DNA from: an uncultured Nitrospina sp.
GTDB taxonomy: Bacteria > Nitrospinota > Nitrospinia > Nitrospinales > VA-1
Length of the DNA: 35,623 nt
Direction of reading: 5' to 3'
Assembly: GCA_913045445.1 (NCBI GenBank)
Contig: CAJWQP010000011.1
Span: forward strand, 1-35,623
Every line of letters begins with the position of its first letter. Within the stretch, counting starts at the first letter, position 1. Made by a program: the position numbers and the translations under genes. The notes beneath the pieces are model-generated. The model searched no databases, was not told where the DNA came from, and saw only the letters and a list, made by a program, of their open reading frames with translations. Below are positions 28,287 to 35,623 of this stretch, in pieces.

Positions 28287-29258
28287 ATGTCTTTGGAAAA
28301 TGAAAAACTCTTGGAACTTTACCGCAAAATGCTGCTAGTCCGGGCCATTGAGCAAACACACGGCAAGCTTTTGCAGGAAGGAAAAATTCAACTGATGTCT
28401 CATTTCGGTACCGGGCAGGAGGCAGTGGCCATCGGGGTGGCTGGGCCTTTGAGACAGGAAGATATTCTCTTTGGAACCCATCGGGGCGTGGGAGAATATA
28501 TTGGGAAGGGAATGACCGCGAAAGACATTTGGCTTGAATACCTGGGAAAGAAGACAGGACTTTGCAAAGGAAAAGGGACTTTGCACCTTTGTGACCGAAA
28601 GGTGAATATCCCAGGTCTGGTTTCCAGTCTGGGATCGGATTTTTCATATGCCGTGGGAACGGCCCTTAGTGCCAAGATGAGCAAAACTGACCAGGTAACC
28701 CTATACTTTGTTGGTGAAGGTACCTGCAATCAAGCTGATGCACATCCTTCCATGTGCATGGCTGCCCTGTGGAAGTTGCCGGTGGTGTTTGCTGTATGCA
28801 CGAATCAATTTTGTGAGTTTGCTTACATGGACGAGCACTATCCCACCGAAGACGTGGCAATCAGAGCTGCGGGCTACGGGATGCCGTATGATATTGTGGA
28901 TGGACAGGATATCGAGACGACCTATAAGGTAACAGAAAAAGCTATCGAACATGCCCGTAACGGCAAGGGGCCTTACCTGGTCGAATATAAGACCTTTCGT
29001 ATGGCACTCCACCATTCGGGCGATCCCGGAGAATACGTCAAGTCTGAGGATCTGGAAAAATGGGGGAAAAGAGATCCTATAGACCTCTGTCAGAAGAAGC
29101 TCCAGGATCGGGGAATCCTCACCGGCGAAAGGGATCAAGAGCTGAGAAAGGCAGTCCAGACCGAGGTGGATAGCGCGGTGGAAGAAGCTTTTTCGGGACC
29201 AGATCCGACGGTGGATGATCTATTCGAGGACGTATATGCTCAAAAGGAGGTGATCTAA
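28287..29258 (+). CDS. TPP-dependent dehydrogenase E1 alpha (acetoin/2-oxoacid dehydrogenase type)
   Basis: LYRKMLLVRAIEQ, GTHRGVGEYIGKGM, GKGTLHLCD, GEGTCNQADAHPSMCMAALWKLPVVF. Confidence 0.9.
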   Translation: MSLENEKLLELYRKMLLVRAIEQTHGKLLQEGKIQLMSHFGTGQEAVAIGVAGPLRQEDILFGTHRGVGEYIGKGMTAKDIWLEYLGKKTGLCKGKGTLHLCDRKVNIPGLVSSLGSDFSYAVGTALSAKMSKTDQVTLYFVGEGTCNQADAHPSMCMAALWKLPVVFAVCTNQFCEFAYMDEHYPTEDVAIRAAGYGMPYDIVDGQDIETTYKVTEKAIEHARNGKGPYLVEYKTFRMALHHSGDPGEYVKSEDLEKWGKRDPIDLCQKKLQDRGILTGERDQELRKAVQTEVDSAVEEAFSGPDPTVDDLFEDVYAQKEVI

Positions 29259-30232
29259 TGGCTAAGACAATCAGCTTTTTGCAAGCGATCAATGAGGCTA
29301 TGGCCGAGGAAATGCGTCGGGATTCAAGTGTTTTCGTGCTTGGGGAGGATGTTCGCATCGGTCCTTTTGGTCAGACCGCCGGATTGGTGAAAGAATTTGG
29401 TGAAGAAAGGGTGTTAAACACTCCCATTGCCGAGAATGCCATTACAGGAGTGGCCATGGGCGCTGCCATGAATGGAGGTCGACCTGTTCTGGAGCTTATG
29501 TTCTGTGATTTTACCATGCTGGCCATGGATCAGATTTGCAACCATCTTGGCCAGTGGCGTTACATCACGGGAAACCAGTATGCTGTCCCAATAACCATTC
29601 GAACCGCCGTGGGTGCTGGCTTCCGTATGGCCTACGGTCATTCCCAGTGCCTCGAATCACAGCTTCTTCAAGCACCAGGCCTTATCCTGGTAGAACCTTC
29701 CACGCCGCATGATGCCAAAGGCCTTCTGAAATCGGCCATACGCAGCGATGATCCGGTGGTGTTTTTTGAGCATAAAAAACTGATCCTGGGAGGCGTTGAA
29801 GGCGAGGCCCCTGAAGAGGAATATACCATCCCGTTCGGGGAGGCCGTAATTCGAAAGGAAGGTAAAGATGTGACCGTAGTAGCCTTTGGATTCATGGTAT
29901 ACGAAGCCTTGAATGCGGCCCAGGAGCTGGCGCAGGAAGATATCGATATTGAAGTGATTGACCCGCGAACCATCGTTCCTCTGGATCAGGACACCATTTT
30001 TGAGTCGGTGGAAAAGACAGGACGTTTGGTTACTGTCGAGGAAGGAAGGATCAGGGGTGGCCTGGGTGCTGAGATGGCAGCGCTAGCCTGCGGGGATTAT
30101 TTTTCTTTGCTTAAGGCCCCCGTGCAAAGGATCGCTGCCCCCATGGTGCCGATTCCAGGCAGTCCGGTTTTGGAAGATCTTTACTTGCCGAACAAAGACT
30201 CCATCGTGCGCGCCGTAAAGCGCACTCTGTAA
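29258..30232 (+). CDS. Dehydrogenase E1 beta (transketolase-like)
   Basis: INEAMAEEMRRDSSVFVLGEDV, NTPIAENAITGVAMGAAMNG, IDPRTIVPLDQDTIFESVEKTGRLVTVEEG. ATG overlaps the E1 alpha stop (TAATG). Confidence 0.94.
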   Translation: MAKTISFLQAINEAMAEEMRRDSSVFVLGEDVRIGPFGQTAGLVKEFGEERVLNTPIAENAITGVAMGAAMNGGRPVLELMFCDFTMLAMDQICNHLGQWRYITGNQYAVPITIRTAVGAGFRMAYGHSQCLESQLLQAPGLILVEPSTPHDAKGLLKSAIRSDDPVVFFEHKKLILGGVEGEAPEEEYTIPFGEAVIRKEGKDVTVVAFGFMVYEALNAAQELAQEDIDIEVIDPRTIVPLDQDTIFESVEKTGRLVTVEEGRIRGGLGAEMAALACGDYFSLLKAPVQRIAAPMVPIPGSPVLEDLYLPNKDSIVRAVKRTL

Positions 30233-30355
30233 TCGATATCGAGTAACGGTTTGTGGATTCCGAGGTTCAAAGGTCCGGGGTTGAACGAATTCTTTCCACC
30301 CATGGTGTGGTCAAGATACTGGTGAGGCCTTAAGTAAACGAGGAGTTGCACTGAA

Positions 30356-31450
30356 ATGATTTCACCGATTATAGTGCCGAAACTGGGCATGACCCAGCAG
30401 GATATCACCGTTGTCAAGTGGCTCAAAGACGACGGCGAAAGGGTAGATAAAGGCCAAGGTGTGGTTACCATCGAAACAGCCAAGGTTAACTATGAAATCG
30501 AGGCTCCTGCTGCGGGCATGGTGTTCGAACTCAAGAAGGTAAAAGATAAGGTCAAAATTGGGGAAACGTTGGGCGCTGTGGCGGACAGTGCGCAGGAGTT
30601 CGAAGCGTATAAAAGCAGCCTGTCCCAGGAACCGGAGGACGGGGTGGGTCTTATCTTTGATGAGACAGAGGCAGAAGAGGGAGTCCGCCTATCCTTTGAG
30701 GACGAGACGGAGCAGGAGACGGCTTCCGCCGTAAGTGCGGCTGGTTTGGGCGATCAATTGGTCCTTGAACGTATTCCTTTTGTGGGAATGCGCCGCACCA
30801 TCGCCGACAACCTGGTGGCAAGTCTGCAGTCCGGAGCCCAGTTAACCGTGGTCTCCGAAACGGATTTTACTGAACTGGCCGGTTTTCGCCGGGAGTTTCT
30901 GCTGGATCATGGCGGGGATAAGATCACCTTTGTTGATATGCTGGTCAAGTTGCTGGCATCTGTTTTAAAGGAGTTTCCGATCATCAACTCCACCGTGATG
31001 GGGGATGAGATCATTTCTTGGGGTGAGTATCATATTGGCGTGGCGGTGGCCCTTGAAGACGGCCTGGTGGTTCCGGTCGTGCGAAATGCGGATCAAAAGA
31101 GCCTGGTGGCCGTCAGCCGGGAAGTTAAAATGCTGGCAAAAAAGGCTCGCAACAACCAACTGGAACCGGAGCACTACCAAGGAGGGACATTCACCTTGAG
31201 CAGTGGGGGCAAGGTGGAAGTGGATTTCATGACGCCGATTATCAACCCGCCGCAAAACGCCATCCTGGGTATGGGAAAAATCGGCCCAAGACCTGCCGTA
31301 TACGAGGGAAAGCTTGTTATTCGCACCTTGACCCATCTGTGCTTGACCCACGACCATCGCGTCATCGATGGGGTCCCGGCAGCAATGTTTTTGGGGCGGT
31401 TGAAACAAATCATTGAGCAGCCGGAGCTTTTTCGAAAAATCCTCAGGTAA
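30356..31450 (+). CDS. Dihydrolipoamide acyltransferase E2 with one lipoyl domain
   Basis: Lipoyl motif VTIETAKVNYEIEAPAAG; catalytic TPIINPPQNAILGMG and LTHDHRVIDGVPAAMFL. Confidence 0.93.
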   Translation: MISPIIVPKLGMTQQDITVVKWLKDDGERVDKGQGVVTIETAKVNYEIEAPAAGMVFELKKVKDKVKIGETLGAVADSAQEFEAYKSSLSQEPEDGVGLIFDETEAEEGVRLSFEDETEQETASAVSAAGLGDQLVLERIPFVGMRRTIADNLVASLQSGAQLTVVSETDFTELAGFRREFLLDHGGDKITFVDMLVKLLASVLKEFPIINSTVMGDEIISWGEYHIGVAVALEDGLVVPVVRNADQKSLVAVSREVKMLAKKARNNQLEPEHYQGGTFTLSSGGKVEVDFMTPIINPPQNAILGMGKIGPRPAVYEGKLVIRTLTHLCLTHDHRVIDGVPAAMFLGRLKQIIEQPELFRKILR

Positions 31451-32916
31451 TGCGTAATGCAGGTTTCACGAACTTTAGTACGGATAAAGATACGAGCGCC
31501 GAGGAGCATGGGGACATGACCATTAACAAGTGTGATTTGTTGGTTATCGGCGGAGGTCCGGGTGGTTATACGGCGGCTATACGAGCAGCCCAGAAAGGTC
31601 TGCAAATAATATTGGTGGAACGGGGTCCTCTGGGAGGTACCTGCCTGAACCGGGGATGTGTGCCCACCAAAACCTTGCTTGAAGATACCTTCATGATTTC
31701 GAGGGTTCGAAACTGTCATTTCATGCGGGGTGATATGAAAATCAACCTCAAACGCATCGCCGGACACAAGGATTTAGTTGTGGAAGGATCGTGCAGCTGG
31801 GTCCAAAACCTTCTTGCGGAAAATGGCGTCACTCTCTTACGCGGCGAGGCTTCATTTTCAGGTCCCAAGACCGTAACCATAAAGAGGCAAGGCGGGGAGC
31901 TGGAGGAAGTAACCGCCCCAAAAATCATATTGGCCACAGGCGCTGTAACAATCTATGACGCTGGTCTTCATGCAGACGGTGAACGTATTTGGAGCACCGA
32001 CGATGCCCTTTCCGTCAAATCGATCCCACGCAGTTTGGCCGTGATCGGGGCTGGCAACAGGGGTGTGGAATTTGCTTCCATCTATCACAACCTGGGAACA
32101 AAGGTTGTGATCATCGAAAAAGAAAAACGCATTTTACCCCGTATGTATTGGGAATTGGCCGACCGATACAAAAGAACCTTGCTCGATCGTCAGATAAAAG
32201 TTCTGACCCACACTACAGTTTTGGCAGCCCATCCTTCCAATGGCAACGGAGTAATCTTGACTTTGGAGACCGCCAAAGGTCGTCAGGAAGTCCGGGTCGA
32301 CAGAGTCCTTATGACCGGGGTGCGGCGCCCGGCTTACCATGGTATAAATTTCGAGGCGACGGATTTAGTGTCAAGTGATGGAATATTAGAATATGGACCC
32401 AATTTGGAGACCAAGGTGAAAGGCATTTACGTGGTGGGTGATGCGGCCGGCCCTCCGTATCTGGCTCACAAGGCCATTGTCCAGGGCATGATGGCTGTAA
32501 ATCACATTCTGGGTAAAGACACCGCTCAACAGCCGCTTTTTTACCCAAATTGTGTATACGGTAACCCGGAAGTTGCCACCGTGGGATTGACGGAAGACGA
32601 GGCCCTTGAGTCCGGCCGCAGCACTAAGGTGGGGGAGTTTCACTTCATCGGCAACGGCCGCTCTGGCACCATTGGTAATGACCAGGGGCTGGTCATGATC
32701 GTTTCGGACTCCAAAACCATGGAGGTTTTAGGCGTTCACATGATCGGGCCTCAAGTAACTGAGCTCATCTCACTGGCCTGCCTGGCGATGCAAAATGGGA
32801 TCGATGTGAGCGGGATTAAAAAAACAGTTTTTGCCCATCCGACGCTGGCAGAAACCTTTTTTGAAGCCGCATTGGCCACGGATGGTGAAGCTATCCATTT
32901 GATTATAAATGACTAA
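31450..32916 (+). CDS. Dihydrolipoamide dehydrogenase E3
   Basis: GGGPGGYTAAIRAAQKG, GGTCLNRGCVPTKTLL, GNRGVEFASIYHNLGTKVVIIE, HPTLAETFFEAAL. TAATG overlap with E2; internal ATG 31516 is an alternative start. Confidence 0.95.
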   Translation: MRNAGFTNFSTDKDTSAEEHGDMTINKCDLLVIGGGPGGYTAAIRAAQKGLQIILVERGPLGGTCLNRGCVPTKTLLEDTFMISRVRNCHFMRGDMKINLKRIAGHKDLVVEGSCSWVQNLLAENGVTLLRGEASFSGPKTVTIKRQGGELEEVTAPKIILATGAVTIYDAGLHADGERIWSTDDALSVKSIPRSLAVIGAGNRGVEFASIYHNLGTKVVIIEKEKRILPRMYWELADRYKRTLLDRQIKVLTHTTVLAAHPSNGNGVILTLETAKGRQEVRVDRVLMTGVRRPAYHGINFEATDLVSSDGILEYGPNLETKVKGIYVVGDAAGPPYLAHKAIVQGMMAVNHILGKDTAQQPLFYPNCVYGNPEVATVGLTEDEALESGRSTKVGEFHFIGNGRSGTIGNDQGLVMIVSDSKTMEVLGVHMIGPQVTELISLACLAMQNGIDVSGIKKTVFAHPTLAETFFEAALATDGEAIHLIIND

Positions 32917-33212
32917 GAATAAACGGCTGAACACTGGAAAGAACACCCCACCGAAAGGCAATCCGGAGATTATCGATGCCTTTAGAGAACCGGGAAAGCA
33001 TCGGACACAATCTATAAATGCTTTTTGTATGAAAGAAAAGTCGATTCAATCAAAATGTCCCCGGATAGTTTATTCTCAAGGGACGAGCCATGTTTGATCC
33101 TTTTTATGTGTAGCTAAAATTATAGCGAATCCTATAGTTTCTTGTCGTGATGGCTGTCAAGATTCAAGACCTGACCCTGTTGTTTTTACGCAATCGGAAA
33201 CCCGGTTGTCCG

Positions 33213-33537
33213 CTATTGTCCAGGGGGCCGATAGTCGATGGTTAGCTTGGTGGCCTCATCAATCCCCTCTGGTGTCAACAGAACCGTGGCCTTGACGTTG
33301 GCTGCCCCGCTGGCGTTGACTACTAGCGAAACTGCAGTGAATGTCACGTTGTCGGGAACATCTACGATGAGGTACACATCGTCATCACCAAAGGCATAAT
33401 AAAACGCTTCTAGGGTGTGTGCCGCCCATCTTCCTTAATAGGCTCTCCACCATGGCTCTACGTGACGTACCACCATCCTTGAGGAGGCCCTTCACACCTT
33501 CCGTAGTGTATGAAGCCCGAAAAAGATACTTTCCCAT
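33213..33537 (-). pseudogene. GYD-domain protein with one frameshift
   Basis: MGKYLFRASYTTEGVKGLLKDGGTSRRAMVESLLRKMGGT (frameshift in CACACA) LEAFYYAFGDDDVYLIVDVPDNVTFTAVSLVVNASGAANVKATVLLTPEGIDEATKLTIDYRPPGQ*. Confidence 0.8.
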
Positions 33538-33767
33538 GTCACACCCCCTGTGTTTTGTTTTCCTGCTTCTAAGAACACCAATCACCGCCAACAGGTACGG
33601 AAACCCGGTTCTCCAGCAAAAAGACCGGTTTGCCGGGAAGTTTTTCGCACGCCCGGGCGAGCGTGCTCCAGATCGTCCAGGTAATCGTCAAAACGCTCGC
33701 CTGATAAGAACTCGCTTTTTGAGATCGGATAGATTGAAATTTTATAATTGTGTTTCAAATCATTCAT

Positions 33768-34324
33768 CTATCTCAGGGGATTCACTCGGACTGCCTCAGA
33801 ATAATTCTTGTAAAACCTCTCCTTCACATACTTGTATCGATTGGGTTCGGTCAGTTTCTTGTAGCAGTCCAAACTTTCATCCACTAAACCTTGAAGGAAT
33901 ACATCGAACTTCTTGTCAAACACGAACCTCTTGTTGGATTCCGTATTGTCAGAAGTTTGAACCTCCTTCTTTAGTGCTTCATCATCTTGGAGTTGTTTTT
34001 GAATCTTCCCCAAGTTTACTTTATCCTCATCAGTCAAGTCACTACCAAAGCTCTCGTTCAGAACTTGGATGATATGGGATAGTGGTTTTTCGGTTCTTCA
34101 GTTGGAGTCCCACCAACTTCGATTGAAATCGGTTCTAGTCCCCCTTCTTCTTTTACCAAAGATATTTTTTGACTGTGTTTCTTCTCTATTCTAAAATATT
34201 CCAAATCCACATAAGAGAATAGATCCGTCAATTTTTTAGTTTGTTTTTTGGGGAGTTTCCTGTTTAGGAATCGTAGGAAGATATACAGTTTTTCAAGATT
34301 TATATCCTTGAACGAGATTATTTG
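33768..34324 (-). pseudogene. hsdR: C-terminal fragment of type I restriction endonuclease HsdR, frameshifted
   Basis: ISFKDINLEKLYIFLRFLNRKLPKK...DLEYFRIEKKHSQKISLVKEEGGLEPISIEVGGTPTEEPK / PLSHIIQVLNESFGSDLTDEDKVNLGKIQKQLQDDEALKK...FDKKFDVFLQGLVDESLDCYKKLTEP. Confidence 0.75.
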
Positions 34325-34482
34325 AGACAGTCACAGCAGTACATCAACAATTACAACAGTATATAGAGAAAGGAAAAAGAGCAAAGTTATCAAAAGCAAA
34401 TTCGGAAGTTATAGTTTTCAGTGAAAAACTAAAAATTGCGGGTACAGTTGATTTATTGAGGCAGTTAGCAATACAATCTTGA
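34324..34482 (+). pseudogene. Possible PD-(D/E)XK-nuclease-like fragment
   Basis: ETVTAVHQQLQQYIEKGKRAKLSKANSEVIVFSEKLKIAGTVDLLRQLAIQS*; EVIVFSEKLKIAGTVDLL resembles a PD-(D/E)XK motif region. Too short to be sure. Confidence 0.3.
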
Positions 34483-34753
34483 TTAAAGTATCTATTGAAG
34501 AAAAAGGCACAACACCTTGAAAAATCAATATAAATTTTCTATTTTCTGAGACCAACTGATACTAAACTGAAAGCTTTTAATGGCAGCAAGTTCGAAAATT
34601 ATTGATGCTTTGATTGCCTATGTCTGATTTTTAGGGAAAGCTTAATCGAGCACGGGAAAACGAGCGCATTACAGGGACCCTCTCCCTGATTGATCATTGT
34701 ACTGATAGCCTCTCCGATTAAACGCTACAATTTTATAACTGTTTCTGGTTTAT

Positions 34754-34780
34754 AAAAAACTCCCATCGGAAAATGGGAAT
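34754..34780 (-). terminator. Rho-independent-like terminator on the minus strand
   Basis: Minus strand TCCCAT-TTTCCG-ATGGGA followed by GTTTTTTAT. Confidence 0.5.
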
Positions 34781-35075
34781 ATTTCTGTTTGGATACTTTG
34801 ACATGAATCAAATTGCATAACAATTGATATCCAAAAAATCCGATATACATGCTACAAAATTTATTTGAAGATCTAAATTTTTTAAGTTTTCTAATTTATT
34901 TAAAAAAATATCGATATTTTTGTTATGAAGAATTATTCTTTCTGAAAAATCTGTAAATAAATCATACCCATTTTCGACTTTGTCAATGGTAAACGGTTAT
35001 TTCGAATGATAAAGTTTTCCTAGATGAGGATCCTTCTTCAAATAATCTTCCCGCTAAATAAAGCACTTGATAATT

Positions 35076-35623
35076 TTAAGTAACAGAAAATCTCATAACA
35101 GGCTTTTCATCTATGGGCAAGTGTACAAGGGTAGCGAAGAATGAAAGTCCAATCGATAAGTAGAATGCATAATCATAAGAACTGTATTGATCAAAAAAAT
35201 ATCCTCCTAGATAAGCTCCCAAAAAACTGCCTATTTGATGGCTAAAAAATACAATTCCATATAGCGTAGCTAAATATTCAGTTCCAAAAATCTGGGAAAC
35301 AATACCATTGGTTGGCGGTATAGTAGCAAGCCAAAGATAACCATAAAGAACGCCAAAACCAAGGGCCGTGTAGCGGGAAGGAGGCAAAAATATAAATAAA
35401 ACTAGTACTATTCCACGTGAAAAATACAGAATGCTCAACAGTATTTTCTTACTATATTTTCCGGACAAAAATCCAAAGGTTAGCGTGCCAAAAATGTTAA
35501 AAAGACCTGTTAACGATAAAATTGCAAAAGCTGTCCACGCTTCAAAGCCTCTTTCTTGCATATATCCAGGTATATGTGCTGCAACCAAAGTAATATTAAA
35601 TCCGCAAACGAAAAAACCAAAAA
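35076..35623 (-). CDS. MFS transporter, N-terminus beyond the window
   Basis: Frame stays open to the window end (FGFFVCGFNITLVAAHIPGYMQERGF...); multiple TM segments, LYGIVFFSHQIGSFLGAYLGGYFFDQYSSYDYAF. Confidence 0.85.
   Translation of the reverse strand, partial: FGFFVCGFNITLVAAHIPGYMQERGFEAWTAFAILSLTGLFNIFGTLTFGFLSGKYSKKILLSILYFSRGIVLVLFIFLPPSRYTALGFGVLYGYLWLATIPPTNGIVSQIFGTEYLATLYGIVFFSHQIGSFLGAYLGGYFFDQYSSYDYAFYLSIGLSFFATLVHLPIDEKPVMRFSVT

Noticed and set aside
31174-31767. 197-aa minus ORF across E2/E3
   Set aside because: Antisense to two well-supported genes; low-quality composition.
28287-32916. Naming the complex as a defined acetoin or pyruvate dehydrogenase
   Set aside because: E1/E2/E3 gene set is clear, but motifs are divergent and substrate cannot be assigned from sequence alone.
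33419-34072. 217-aa plus ORF as a real protein
   Set aside because: Composition implausible; the opposite strand carries recognisable GYD and HsdR sequence.
1-35623. tRNA, rRNA or CRISPR loci
   Set aside because: None recognised by reading; a tRNAscan/Rfam search would be needed to exclude them fully.

Overview
The window is a catabolic island, mostly on the + strand, broken up by decayed mobile-element debris. Module A (about 0.1-13.3 kb, visibly AT-rich): a TetR regulator with a tandem-duplicated promoter/HTH region, a branched-chain-amino-acid-type (HAAT) ABC importer with an MmgE/PrpD-family gene nested inside it, two SDRs, an acyl-CoA synthetase, a DUF35 Zn-ribbon/OB protein and an SCP-x-like thiolase. 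A decayed IS1380-type transposase splits the substrate-binding-protein gene from the permease genes. Scar region (13.3-14.45 kb): packed gene fragments (MBL-fold N-terminus, IS91-type N-terminus, DDE transposase C-terminus and others). Module B (14.47-27.7 kb, visibly more GC-rich): a second, apparently internally deleted TetR regulator; a five-gene set resembling the acetophenone/acetone carboxylase family (HyuA-like, small Cys-rich AcxC/Apc2-like, UroD-family protein, second HyuA-like, HyuB-like); and a second complete HAAT importer. Module C (28.3-32.9 kb): a compact E1alpha/E1beta/E2/E3 2-oxoacid/acetoin dehydrogenase-type complex with an unusual E2 lacking a recognisable peripheral-subunit-binding domain. 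The right end (33.1-35.6 kb) holds more fragments (frameshifted GYD protein, HsdR C-terminus, possible PD-(D/E)XK piece) and a partial MFS transporter. Best candidate system: a ketone carboxylation pathway (SDR -> ATP-dependent carboxylase -> CoA ligase -> thiolase) assembled from two compositionally different modules, with a UroD-fold protein inside the carboxylase operon. All family calls come from reading motifs and translations by eye; no searches were run.
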